From Vagococcus fluvialis bH819 (GTDB taxonomy: Bacteria > Bacillota > Bacilli > Lactobacillales > Vagococcaceae): a stretch of 64,000 bases of DNA. The stretch covers positions 310,001-374,000 of the forward strand of contig NZ_FWFD01000015.1 in NCBI RefSeq assembly GCF_900163795.1. Direction: 5' to 3'. The translations under genes and the position numbers were made by a program. A model generated the notes under the pieces. It saw only the letters and a program-made list of their open reading frames with translations. It was not told the DNA's origin and ran no database searches. The stretch's first letter is position 1, and each line of letters begins with the position of its first letter. Positions 16,043 through 24,285 of the stretch are shown here, piece after piece.

Positions 16043-17233
16043 TTGGAACGCACAGTTGGAACAATCACAAGAGGGCTTCGTTGTCCGATTATTAATGAAG
16101 GCGACAGTATTGAAGCTATCGTTGTTGAGAGTGTCTTAAAAGCATCGGAAGCAGAAGGGTTTAAAATTGAAGATAAGGATATTGTTTGTGTGACAGAGTC
16201 AATTGTTGCTAGAGCACAAGGGAATTATGCCTCAATTGATCAAATTGCAAAAGATGTGACAAGTAAATTCGGTGAGGCAACAGTGGGCGTTATCTTCCCA
16301 ATCTTTAGTCGTAATCGCTTTTCAAATATTTTAAAAGGAATTGCTCGTGGCTCTAAAAAAATCGTTTTAATGATGAGCTATCCATCAGACGAAGTGGGAA
16401 ATCACTTAGTATCTTTAGATGCTTTAGATGAAAAAGGCGTGAATCCTTGGACTGATGTTTTAGATGAAAAACAATTTAGAGAGTTATTTGGTTATAACAA
16501 GCATACCTTTACTGGTGTTGATTATATTGAATATTACAAAGAATTAATCGCTGCTGAAGGCGCTGAATGTGAAGTTATCTTCTCTCAAAAACCAAAAACA
16601 ATTTTAGATTATACTGAAAATATTTTAACATGTGATATTCATACTCGTTTCCGTACAAAACGAATTTTAGAAACGAATGGTGCTAAGAATGTTTATGCCT
16701 TAGATGATATTTTATCTACTTCTGTGGATGGTAGCGGATTTAATGAAAATTACGGTTTATTAGGCTCAAATAAATCAACCGAAGAAGGCGTAAAATTATT
16801 TCCAAGAGATTGCCAGCCAGTTGTTGAAGGCATTCAAGAAGTCATTAAAGAAAAAACAGGTAAAACTATCGAAGTCATGGTGTATGGAGATGGTGCATTT
16901 AAAGATCCAGTTGGAAAAATCTGGGAGTTAGCTGATCCAGTTGTTTCCCCAGCGTATACATCAGGACTAGAAGGAACACCAAATGAAGTGAAATTAAAAT
17001 ATTTAGCAGATAATAATTTCTCGGATTTACGTGGAGCAGATCTAGAAGCAGCGATTAAGAAACACATCAATGAAAAAGATGAAGACTTAACTGGTTCTAT
17101 GGAAGCACAAGGAACAACCCCTCGTCAATTAACTGATTTAATCGGATCATTAGCTGATTTAACATCAGGTAGTGGTGATAAAGGAACACCAATTGTCTTT
17201 ATTCAAGGCTATTTCGATAACTTTACGAAGTAG
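16043..17233 (+). CDS. CofE-like gamma-glutamyl ligase family protein
   Basis: A 396-residue protein of the coenzyme F420-0:L-glutamate ligase (CofE/COG1478) family. Visible features are TRGLRCPIINEGDSIEAIV, DKDIVCVTESIVARAQG, SRNRFSNILKGIARG and a C-terminal DPVVSPAYTSGLEG. I use TTG 16043 because GAAGGAG at 16027-16033 is correctly spaced; no ATG fits. The protein is longer than archaeal CofE (about 250 residues). F420 genes are not seen in the window and F420 is not expected in this group, so the true acceptor of glutamate is unknown. Divergent lysR2 suggests regulation by a small metabolite. Confidence 0.7.
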   Translation: MERTVGTITRGLRCPIINEGDSIEAIVVESVLKASEAEGFKIEDKDIVCVTESIVARAQGNYASIDQIAKDVTSKFGEATVGVIFPIFSRNRFSNILKGIARGSKKIVLMMSYPSDEVGNHLVSLDALDEKGVNPWTDVLDEKQFRELFGYNKHTFTGVDYIEYYKELIAAEGAECEVIFSQKPKTILDYTENILTCDIHTRFRTKRILETNGAKNVYALDDILSTSVDGSGFNENYGLLGSNKSTEEGVKLFPRDCQPVVEGIQEVIKEKTGKTIEVMVYGDGAFKDPVGKIWELADPVVSPAYTSGLEGTPNEVKLKYLADNNFSDLRGADLEAAIKKHINEKDEDLTGSMEAQGTTPRQLTDLIGSLADLTSGSGDKGTPIVFIQGYFDNFTK

Positions 17234-17607
17234 AGAAGATAAAAAATCGTTGGCTCCAGTTACGAAAAAAATTGCTATTTGAACTTGAATTATAAAATAA
17301 AAATGAGGCTGACCAAGTGTTAGCCTCATTTTTATTTTATATGAATAATTTTTAATAGTCAGGGGATAAAAAGTCTGCTTACAGTTGCTCAGAGCCAAAC
17401 AACTTTTGACCCACCCTCATTTTTGATAAAAGGAAAAATTTTGCTAATAATTACGTATTCAAAATGTCAGATGAAAATTTTAATGAGTAAAAACTAAAAA
17501 AAAGATTAGAATAAAAAGAAAAATATAACACAAGTGTGATTTATTCAAATATTTACTTTAAACTGTATAAGTATTCAAATTGAAATTATTTAAGGAGTTT
17601 ATAGTCA
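17234..17607. other. Intergenic region between cofE-like and yjeM1
   Basis: The first half is occupied by the dispersed repeat and its terminator. The remaining AT-rich part (17426-17607) holds the yjeM1 leader, with TATAAG near 17563 as the only weak -10. No reading frame of credible size is seen. Confidence 0.5.
17291..17425 (-). repeat. Dispersed terminator-bearing repeat, copy A
   Basis: Read on the minus strand this segment closely matches 51676-51800 on the plus strand. A 24-base exact block lies at 17356-17379 (partner 51715-51738), flanked by similar AAAAGTTGTTT and ATTCATATAAA segments. It ends in a 20-bp perfect stem (17291-17310 with 17322-17341) that serves as a bidirectional terminator for the CofE-like gene. 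Confidence 0.75.
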
Positions 17608-19113
17608 ATGGACGAAGAACAGAGTAACAAAAAGAAATTGTCGTTAACAGCTTTAATATTAATGATTTTTACCTCAGTATTTGGCTTTGCCAATATTGTC
17701 AGAGCGTATTACTTAATGGGGTATGCTTCAATTATTTGGTATATCTTAGCTGCGGTGACATTCTTTCTACCTTTTGCTTTTATGCTATCTGAATTTGGGG
17801 CAGCATTTAAAGATGAGAAGGGTGGTATATATTCTTGGATGGCAGTCTCTGTTAATCCTAAATTTTCATTTGTGGGCACTGTTATGTGGTATGCCTCTAA
17901 TATTATTTGGATGGTTAGTACAGGTATCTCAATATGGATTCCTCTATCCAACGGAATTTTTGGCGTTGATAAAACACAACAATGGGCATTTCTAGGAATG
18001 GACAGTGTGCAAACTTTAGGAGTATTAGGTGCTATCTGGATTTTGTTTATTACGGTAGTTTCTAGCAAGGGTCTTGATAAAATAGAAAAAATAACTAATG
18101 TTGGTGGAATTGCTGTTGCTTTACTTAATGTAGTCTTAATTTTAGTCGGACTGTTTATTTTAATTTTAAATAAAGGACAGTTAGCTGAACCCATGACCGT
18201 AGCGAGTTTTGTTAAGTCACCAAATCCTGATTATGGCTCAATTATTTCTGTGTTTAGTTTTTTAGTATTTGCTATTTTTGCTTATGGTGGTTTAGAAATC
18301 ATAGGTGGTTTAGTTGATGAGACTGAAGATGCTGCGATTAATTTTCCAAAAGGGATTAAAATATCAGCTATTGTGATCGCTGTGGGTTATGCTGTGGGGA
18401 TTTTTATTATGGGAATTTTTACTAATTGGTCATTTGCTTTTACAGAATTTTCAGCAGCAGATATTACATTGGGGAATGTCGCTTATGTAGCAATGAATAA
18501 TATGGGCTACCAATTAGGTTTAGCATTAAATTTATCAGAGAGTATTGCGACTCAAATTGGTGTTTGGATGGGGAGATATATTGGTATCTCAATGTTTTTA
18601 GCTTTGACAGGATCATTCTTCACATTAGCTTTTTCACCATTAAAACAGTTAATTGAAGGAACACCAAAAGAAATTTGGCCTAAAAAATGGACCAAAACTA
18701 AAAATGGTTTACCTGTGTATGCAATGTATGTTCAAGCACTTATCGTCATTACTATCATTTTATTTGTTTCATTTGGTGGTAAGGGAGCAAAAGAATTCTA
18801 CGAAATTATTATCTCTATGACTAATGTAGCTGTGAGTATTCCTTATATGTTCATTGTTATTGCCTTTTATGGATTTAAAAAGAAAGAGGAAATTGAAAAA
18901 CCTTTTGTTATGTTTAAGTCAAATAATGGCTATAAGTATGTTGTTGCTATGGTAACTTTTGTGATTGGTTTTGCTAATGTTTTTACAATTATCGAACCAG
19001 CACTTCATGGTAGATATGATGAAACATTCTTTTCTATATTAGGACCGATTATTTTTAGTGTTATTGCGTTGGTTATGTTTAGAAGATATGAAAAGAAAAT
19101 GAATAATAACTAA
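17608..19113 (+). CDS. yjeM: YjeM-type amino acid permease 1 (APC superfamily)
   Basis: A 501-residue APC-superfamily transporter with about 12 membrane helices. It matches E. coli YjeM along the recalled length: LILMIFTSVFGFANIVRAYYLMGY, FMLSEFGAAFKDEKGGIYSWM, FAIFAYGGLEIIGGLVDETEDA and SPLKQLIEGTPKEIWPK. Probable amino acid (glutamate/GABA-antiporter group) carrier; the substrate is not established. Ribosome site AAGGAG at 17592-17597, ATG 17608. Monocistronic, ending at a bidirectional terminator. A close paralogue lies at 22771. Confidence 0.85.
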   Translation: MDEEQSNKKKLSLTALILMIFTSVFGFANIVRAYYLMGYASIIWYILAAVTFFLPFAFMLSEFGAAFKDEKGGIYSWMAVSVNPKFSFVGTVMWYASNIIWMVSTGISIWIPLSNGIFGVDKTQQWAFLGMDSVQTLGVLGAIWILFITVVSSKGLDKIEKITNVGGIAVALLNVVLILVGLFILILNKGQLAEPMTVASFVKSPNPDYGSIISVFSFLVFAIFAYGGLEIIGGLVDETEDAAINFPKGIKISAIVIAVGYAVGIFIMGIFTNWSFAFTEFSAADITLGNVAYVAMNNMGYQLGLALNLSESIATQIGVWMGRYIGISMFLALTGSFFTLAFSPLKQLIEGTPKEIWPKKWTKTKNGLPVYAMYVQALIVITIILFVSFGGKGAKEFYEIIISMTNVAVSIPYMFIVIAFYGFKKKEEIEKPFVMFKSNNGYKYVVAMVTFVIGFANVFTIIEPALHGRYDETFFSILGPIIFSVIALVMFRRYEKKMNNN

Positions 19114-19126
19114 ATTAAGTAAAAAT

Positions 19127-19170
19127 AAAAAAGTTGGCTCAGAAATTACAATTTCTGAACCAACTTTTTT
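19127..19170. terminator. Bidirectional terminator yjeM1/fusB-like
   Basis: Imperfect 21-bp stem (AAAAAAGTTGG-c-TCAGAAATT pairing with AATTTCTGA-a-CCAACTTTTTT) between convergent genes, with A-run and T-run on either side. Confidence 0.85.
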
Positions 19171-19174
19171 CTAT

Positions 19175-19801
19175 TTATTTCGAAACGGTGTGATAAAAAT
19201 CATATAAATGAACTAAATCTTCCATTTGTTGATTGCATTTTTGACTGTCTTTACAAATATAATTTCCTTTTTTAGTATAAGTGCCATCACCAGCTACCCG
19301 AGTTGTGGTTAAAAACATCGCAACATTATCAATTTTATGGCAGATAGCACAGACATTTTTGATAATATCAGGAGACATTACTCCGTAGCATCCTCTAAGT
19401 TGTTCTTCATAGTAAAAGGTAATGTATTTTCTTTGAGTACCAATATCATCCCAAGCAAGATAATTAATTGTTTTCAAATCAAGTGTTTCCCATTTAGGGT
19501 ATTTAATTTTTTTTACTTTACGAAATACTTTTTCAATTTTTTTATCAGAGACTTGATTAAACGGAATAATTTGTTCTTGTATTTTCTCAAATAGAGAGAG
19601 AGATTTGGCGTTTGTTAGTGTTCTATCTAAGTAGATGGGTTTAATTTCTTCTAAAAAAACCTCATCTAGTAAAAGTGCTAATTCGTTTGTTACTGTTTCT
19701 TGGATAGTTAAAATGACATTTTGATCATTGACTGTTTTGTAAACATTGATAAGGTGGGTAATTTGATTCTTAATATAGTTAAATTCATATGGTTGTAGCA
19801 T
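19175..19801 (-). CDS. FusB-family EF-G-binding protein (fusidic-acid-resistance type)
   Basis: A 208-residue two-domain protein matching FusB/FusC/FBP: N-terminal helical EF-G-binding domain (about 1-80), then a C-terminal domain with a four-residue zinc finger. Cysteines C151-x2-C154 and C183-x5-C189 with H155 are in place. Members release EF-G from the ribosome and protect against fusidic acid. Start ATG 19801 has GAAGGA upstream. A 15-codon leader ORF with competing stem-loops precedes it, so it is probably inducible by translational attenuation. Family assignment is from recalled similarity; whether it confers resistance is not shown by the sequence. Confidence 0.82.
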   Translation of the reverse strand: MLQPYEFNYIKNQITHLINVYKTVNDQNVILTIQETVTNELALLLDEVFLEEIKPIYLDRTLTNAKSLSLFEKIQEQIIPFNQVSDKKIEKVFRKVKKIKYPKWETLDLKTINYLAWDDIGTQRKYITFYYEEQLRGCYGVMSPDIIKNVCAICHKIDNVAMFLTTTRVAGDGTYTKKGNYICKDSQKCNQQMEDLVHLYDFYHTVSK

Positions 19802-19830
19802 GTTTTTTCCTTCTTTCTCTTAAGTGACAG

Positions 19831-19901
19831 ATACTTTGAGGAAAATAGACTACTATTTTAAAGTTTCTTCTCAAAGTATTATAGATAAAAATAACTTTGA
19901 G
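19831..19901 (-). promoter_or_regulatory. Translational attenuator of fusB-like gene
   Basis: Three segments compete on the minus-strand RNA: segment 1 CTCAAAGT (19901-19894, inside the leader ORF), segment 2 ATACTTTGAG (19879-19870, at its stop codon) and segment 3 CTCAAAGTAT (19840-19831). Segment 2 can pair with 1 or, perfectly over 10 bp, with 3. Bases TTTTCC next to segment 3 can pair with GGAAAA of the fusB ribosome site, giving the four-part logic seen in erm and staphylococcal fusB leaders. Confidence 0.7.
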
Positions 19902-19926
19902 TTAAGATTAAAGATGATAATATCAT
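19879..19926 (-). CDS. Leader peptide of fusB-like gene (15 aa)
   Basis: A 15-codon reading frame (MILSSLILTQSYFYL) with an outstanding ribosome site AGGAGGTG (19940-19933) seven bases before its ATG, much stronger than that of the main gene. It lies 78 bases upstream of the fusB-like start, and its codons 9-11 form one arm of the attenuator hairpin. Promoter TTTACA-17-TATGCT is just upstream. The peptide probably serves as a ribosome-stalling sensor; this is inferred from architecture. Confidence 0.7.
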   Translation of the reverse strand: MILSSLILTQSYFYL

Positions 19927-19952
19927 CTCAATCACCTCCTATTAGTGTTATT

Positions 19953-19981
19953 AGCATATAATTTTACAATTAATTTGTAAA
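19953..19981 (-). promoter_or_regulatory. Promoter of fusB-like leader
   Basis: On the minus strand TTTACA (19981-19976), 17-base spacer, TATGCT (19958-19953). The transcript would begin about 15 bases before the leader ribosome site. Confidence 0.55.
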
Positions 19982-20026
19982 GCGCTAAAATGAAACTTAT
20001 TGAAAAATAAAAGAGGGGGAATAATA

Positions 20027-20545
20027 TTGTTATATTATGTAAGAAAGGCTAAAGCATCTGATTTAGATGATATATTAAAAGTCATTCAAAATGGAAGAGA
20101 GACACTAGAAAATAATAATATTCCTCAATGGCGAAATAATGAGGGGCCAAATGAAGCTGTTTTAAAAAAAGATATCCATTTAGGTGAGGGTTATGTTTTA
20201 ATCGAAACAGATCGAATTGTTGGATTTGGAACGATTACAACGGGTATTCAAGATGGCTATGCTGATATTACTGAAGGACAGTGGATTGATACCGATGAGT
20301 ATGTTTCAATTCATCGTTTTGTAATTCTTTCTTCTATTAAACAAAGAGGAATGTCTCAGTTTTTTTTAGGTCATTTAATTTCTTTTTCAAAAATGTTAGG
20401 ATATATAGATTTAAGAGTAGATACTCATCCTCTAAATTATGGTATGCAACGGGTAATTGACAAGTCAGGATTTTCTTATCAAGGAAATATAATATTGGAT
20501 TGTGCTGATGGTGAAAGAAAAGCATATCAATTGATATTGAGTTAA
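20027..20545 (+). CDS. GNAT-family N-acetyltransferase
   Basis: A 172-residue GNAT acetyltransferase. I start at TTG 20027 (MLYYVRKAKASDLDDILKVIQNG) because GAGGGGGA at 20013-20020 fits it; an upstream in-frame TTG at 20000 has no ribosome site. The fold is visible: N-terminal RKAKASDLDDI helix region, GYVLIETDRIVGFGTI strands, then IHRFVILSSIKQRGMSQFFL containing the acetyl-CoA loop (degenerate KQRGMS) and a C-terminal HPLNYGMQRVIDKSGFSYQG. The acceptor substrate is unknown. Convergent with the DsbA-like gene across a terminator. Confidence 0.8.
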   Translation: MLYYVRKAKASDLDDILKVIQNGRETLENNNIPQWRNNEGPNEAVLKKDIHLGEGYVLIETDRIVGFGTITTGIQDGYADITEGQWIDTDEYVSIHRFVILSSIKQRGMSQFFLGHLISFSKMLGYIDLRVDTHPLNYGMQRVIDKSGFSYQGNIILDCADGERKAYQLILS

Positions 20546-20546
20546 A

Positions 20547-20584
20547 AAAACCAGAGTTAAATCTGCTGATTTAGCTCTGGTTTT
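20547..20584. terminator. Bidirectional terminator
   Basis: AAAACCAGAGTTAAATC pairs with GATTTAGCTCTGGTTTT across a 4-base loop (one mismatch), flanked by A- and T-runs, between convergent GNAT and DsbA-like genes. Confidence 0.85.
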
Positions 20585-20589
20585 AGTTA

Positions 20590-21288
20590 TTATTCGCAAA
20601 CCCAAGTTCCGTTTTTATCAAGAGAACAGGTACTACCGTTTTCGATAAGAATTAAGGGCTCATGTTCTTCTTCTGCAATTTTTTCAATGGTTTCTTGTAT
20701 GACTTCAATGGACTGGGCTCCGTTAATGCCGTATTTCTCATTAATTACAAGAAAAGGAGCTCCGTGAATATTATATTCTTGGGCCAGTTTGATATCATCA
20801 AACACTTTTTTTTCTGTTTCTTCAGAAGTAAAGATAGGCTCAAACGTTAGCCAGTCAATATTATTTTGAATAATGACTTCTCGGATAATATTTATATCTT
20901 CAATATTTTTATTTTCTACAAATAATTTATTCTGTAAACTATCAAAAACATTCCAGTATGCAGCATCTCCACCGATTATCTTAGCAGCCGTAGCAGCTAA
21001 AAGTGCAGGTTTAGAAGTGGGAAATTGAAAACTTGCTTCTTTCATACCTGATATATTAAAACGATGTAAATCGTCATTTTCGTTAGCGTGTTCCCAATGT
21101 TTTAAGATTTCATTTTTTGCATTATCTCTTGAACCAAATTGGTTAGCTAAATCGTCACTTTCCCATGCTAAGGCAAATGAGCGATGAATAATGTCAACAT
21201 TTGGATATCTTTCTTTTATTTGACGCATCCGATATGACATTGGAAAGCAAAAGCTGCAAATGACATCATGAAAAAATTCAATTTTCAT
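20590..21288 (-). CDS. DsbA-family (FrnE/2-hydroxychromene isomerase-like) oxidoreductase
   Basis: A 232-residue thioredoxin-fold protein with CSFC active site (C11, C14) at the end of the first strand (MKIEFFHDVICSFCFP), an inserted helical domain and the cis-proline segment NIHGAPFLVINEKYGINGAQS near residue 185. This matches FrnE-type DsbA proteins used in cytoplasmic redox reactions. A second cysteine pair in the C-terminal tail (GSTCSLDKNGTWVCE) may be redox-active or metal-binding. No signal peptide. AGGTGG ribosome site precedes ATG 21288. Confidence 0.82.
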   Translation of the reverse strand: MKIEFFHDVICSFCFPMSYRMRQIKERYPNVDIIHRSFALAWESDDLANQFGSRDNAKNEILKHWEHANENDDLHRFNISGMKEASFQFPTSKPALLAATAAKIIGGDAAYWNVFDSLQNKLFVENKNIEDINIIREVIIQNNIDWLTFEPIFTSEETEKKVFDDIKLAQEYNIHGAPFLVINEKYGINGAQSIEVIQETIEKIAEEEHEPLILIENGSTCSLDKNGTWVCE

Positions 21289-21418
21289 TAAAAAACCACC
21301 TATCTTTTATTGAATACATCATAACTAGATTTGTATGGAAATACAAAAAATTTGCTTATGACTTATAACCAATCACAAAGATGCTTAGTAAAATATATAA
21401 AACAAGGAGGTATTTAGT

Positions 21419-22579
21419 ATGAAAATCAAAAATAAAACAACAGAAATCCCGCAAATTAGTGAAGAATATGGTTTGATTGACTTTAGGCCATTAACAATGA
21501 AGGAACGTTTAGAAATATATTCTCGTCTGACTAAAGATCAAAGAAACTTAATCGATGAGCATCGAAAGTATTTAATTAGATCAGAATTTATTAAAGACAG
21601 TTATCTAAGTGCATCTGATTGGGACTTTGTTGATTTAAAAATGGATGAGTATTACCCAAAAGTACATGATAAAGGAAATCAATTATATTGTCAGTGTGGT
21701 AGAAGGTTAAAATATCAATATATCGTTAAATCAAAAGCAACAGGTAAAAAGATGGGATTAGGTATTCAACATTTTAAGGATCATTTAAATATTCCACAAC
21801 AGGTCGCAAAGGAAATTGTGGATCGTTTAAGCAATGTGGATTTTGGCTTAGATGAATTATTATGGTTAAAACGAAAAGGTGTGGAATTTCCAACTGAATT
21901 ATGGCATCAGTACGCTTTGTCATTGTATAGAAACCAATATGCCGAAAAGCCATATACAATAAATTTTTCTCTGGGACAACGAATTGCCGCATTTAAAGAA
22001 GTTGATATGCCAATTTATTTTTCGGATTACCAATTATTAAATAAAGAAATTAAAGGACTACAAAATAATTGTTTAAATACGCCACAAAAAGTGGTAAATG
22101 AAGCTGATTTTAATCAGTTCAAGCAGTCTCTTATCAGTAATCTTGAACAAAAATCTTTATTTAATAGAGCATCTATCTGGTCATTTCAAATTCAAAAACA
22201 ACTAGAATTAGGGAGTGAAGAACCAACGTTACCACAAACTTATTTTGTGGATTTATATAAAATTTTAAAAAAATCGAGGGAAAACAGAAAAAAAGAAATG
22301 CTAGCTTATAGTAATAAAGGAATGGGAAAGTGGATTCAAAAAGAAGTTTATATCCATTTGTTAAAAAAAGTCGAAGAATTAGGATTATCTGAAGCATTTT
22401 TAGATGAAATCCATCCTTTTATGAGAGAGGGATTAGCGAAGTTTCTTGTTTTTAATAAAAAACAAAAATTATTTGAAGAAGATATTAAAGAAATCAAGCA
22501 AATTCTAACAAAATATGATGAAGAATCCAAAAAAGAATTAATTGAAGAATTAATGAATCAGGTAAGTAAGACTATTTGA
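21419..22579 (+). CDS. Uncharacterised protein with CxC element
   Basis: A 386-residue protein I cannot assign. The start is certain, with AAGGAGG at 21404-21410 before ATG 21419. The N-terminal half contains LYCQCGRRLKYQYIVKSKATGKK, a single CxC pair in a beta-hairpin-like stretch, followed by IQHFKDHLNIP. The C-terminal half is highly charged and predicted helical (many Lys/Glu). No signal peptide or membrane segment. It stands alone between the divergent DsbA-like gene and yjeM2. The CxCG element hints at metal or nucleic-acid binding, but one pair only is present. Confidence 0.6.
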   Translation: MKIKNKTTEIPQISEEYGLIDFRPLTMKERLEIYSRLTKDQRNLIDEHRKYLIRSEFIKDSYLSASDWDFVDLKMDEYYPKVHDKGNQLYCQCGRRLKYQYIVKSKATGKKMGLGIQHFKDHLNIPQQVAKEIVDRLSNVDFGLDELLWLKRKGVEFPTELWHQYALSLYRNQYAEKPYTINFSLGQRIAAFKEVDMPIYFSDYQLLNKEIKGLQNNCLNTPQKVVNEADFNQFKQSLISNLEQKSLFNRASIWSFQIQKQLELGSEEPTLPQTYFVDLYKILKKSRENRKKEMLAYSNKGMGKWIQKEVYIHLLKKVEELGLSEAFLDEIHPFMREGLAKFLVFNKKQKLFEEDIKEIKQILTKYDEESKKELIEELMNQVSKTI

Positions 22580-22622
22580 TGATAAAAGGGAATGCCATCC
22601 TTAAAAATAGCAAATTTATAAC

Positions 22623-22636
22623 AAAAAGCGCTTTCA
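22623..22636 (+). promoter_or_regulatory. Possible cre (CcpA) site upstream of yjeM2
   Basis: AAAAAGCGCTTTCA matches 12 of 14 positions of TGWAANCGNTNWCA, failing only at the first two. It lies about 150 bases before the yjeM2 start. Confidence 0.3.
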
Positions 22637-22770
22637 TTGTGAAAGGATGATTAAAGTTACGTAAGATGTTGGTTTAATAAAGATTATTTCATTTTAATGT
22701 TAAATAATTAAGTGCTGAAAGCGTGTTATATTTAGTGTGCTATATAACTAAATTAAAAGGAGCGGTACAA

Positions 22771-24264
22771 GTGGAGAAAAAACAGAAGTTAACACTAAAA
22801 GCACTTATTCTCATGATTTTCACTTCAGTATTTGGTTTTACTAACATTATTAGAGCATATTATTTAATGGGGTATGGGTCAATCATTTGGTACATACTGG
22901 CAGCGGTAACTTTCTTCCTACCATTTGCGTTTATGCTATCAGAATTCGGTGCGGCATTCAAGGATAGTAAAGGTGGTATTTATTCTTGGATGGCAGAATC
23001 AGTGAATCCTAAGTATGCATTTGTTGGAACATTCATGTGGTATGCCTCATATATTGTATGGATGGTAAACGTTGGTACAGGAATTTGGATTCCTTTATCT
23101 AACGGAATATTCGGTGTTGATAAAACACAAACAATGAGTTTCTTTGGTCTTAATGGTGTCCAAAGTTTAGGTCTTCTAGGAGTTGCCTGGATTTTATTAA
23201 TTACTTTTGTTTCATCAAAAGGGCTAGATAAAATAAAAAAAGTAACATCAATCGGTGGGACTGCAGTAGCTTTAATCAATGTTGTATTAATTTTAGGTGG
23301 TTTACTAATTTTAGGACTTAATAAAGGTCAGATGGCGGAACCATTAACAGCTGCAGCGTTTACTCATTCGCCTAATGCAGATTATACGTCATTAATTTCA
23401 GTTTTTAGTTTCTTAGTATTTGCTATCTTTGCTTACGGTGGTTTAGAAGTTGTTGGAGGACTAGTAGATGAAACTGAAAATGCTGAAGTGACTTTCCCTA
23501 AAGGTGTAACAATTTCAGCTATTATTATCGCTGTAGGTTATGCAGTAGGGATATTTATTATGGGGGCATTTACTAACTGGACATTTGCCTTTACACAATT
23601 TTCAAAAGCTGATATCACATTAGGTAACGTGGCTTATGTTGCTATGAACAATATGGGGTATCAATTAGGATTGGCACTTAATTTATCTGATGCAACAGCT
23701 GTAACAGTCGGTATGTGGGTTAGTCGCTATATGGGACTTTCAATGTTCTTAGCATTAACAGGTGCATTCTTTACTTTAATCTTCTCTCCATTGAAACAAT
23801 TAATCGAAGGAACGCCAAAAGAAGTATGGCCTAAAGCATTTAATAAAAGAAAAAATGGTATGCCAATTGTAGCTATGTGGGTACAAGCAGCAATCGTTAT
23901 TGCGATTATTATGTTAGTTTCTTTTGGTGGCGAAGGTGCAGCAGAATTTTTCAAAATTTTGGTAGCTATGACAAATGTATCGATGACGATACCTTATATG
24001 TTCTTAGCGCTTGCGTTCTTAGGTTTTAAAAAGAAAGAAGAAATCCAAAAACCATTTGAAATTTATAAATCAAAATCGTTCTATAAGTTTGCTGTTTTTA
24101 GTGTAACTTTTGTGGTTGGTTTTGCGAATGTCTTTACAATTATTAATCCTTCTCTTAATGGGAATGTAAAAGAAACGATCTTCTCGATTATGGGTCCGAT
24201 ATTCTTTGGTGTTTTAGCTTATATTATGTATAGTCGTTATGAAAAGAAAAATAAATTAAAATAA
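22771..24264 (+). CDS. yjeM: YjeM-type amino acid permease 2 (APC superfamily)
   Basis: A 497-residue paralogue of the permease at 17608, colinear with it over nearly the whole length and sharing long identical blocks such as FLVFAIFAYGGLE and VAYVAMNNMGYQLGLALNLS. I choose GTG 22771 (MEKKQKLTLKALILMIFTS), which follows AAAAGGAG at 22756-22763. An upstream in-frame extension to 22723 lacks a ribosome site and would add an unusual N-terminus. About 12 membrane helices; amino acid transport is the likely role. Only 21 bases separate it from the aminopeptidase gene, suggesting an operon for peptide and amino acid use. Confidence 0.85.
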   Translation: MEKKQKLTLKALILMIFTSVFGFTNIIRAYYLMGYGSIIWYILAAVTFFLPFAFMLSEFGAAFKDSKGGIYSWMAESVNPKYAFVGTFMWYASYIVWMVNVGTGIWIPLSNGIFGVDKTQTMSFFGLNGVQSLGLLGVAWILLITFVSSKGLDKIKKVTSIGGTAVALINVVLILGGLLILGLNKGQMAEPLTAAAFTHSPNADYTSLISVFSFLVFAIFAYGGLEVVGGLVDETENAEVTFPKGVTISAIIIAVGYAVGIFIMGAFTNWTFAFTQFSKADITLGNVAYVAMNNMGYQLGLALNLSDATAVTVGMWVSRYMGLSMFLALTGAFFTLIFSPLKQLIEGTPKEVWPKAFNKRKNGMPIVAMWVQAAIVIAIIMLVSFGGEGAAEFFKILVAMTNVSMTIPYMFLALAFLGFKKKEEIQKPFEIYKSKSFYKFAVFSVTFVVGFANVFTIINPSLNGNVKETIFSIMGPIFFGVLAYIMYSRYEKKNKLK

Positions 24265-24285
24265 ATAATAGAGGAGTCTTTAAAG

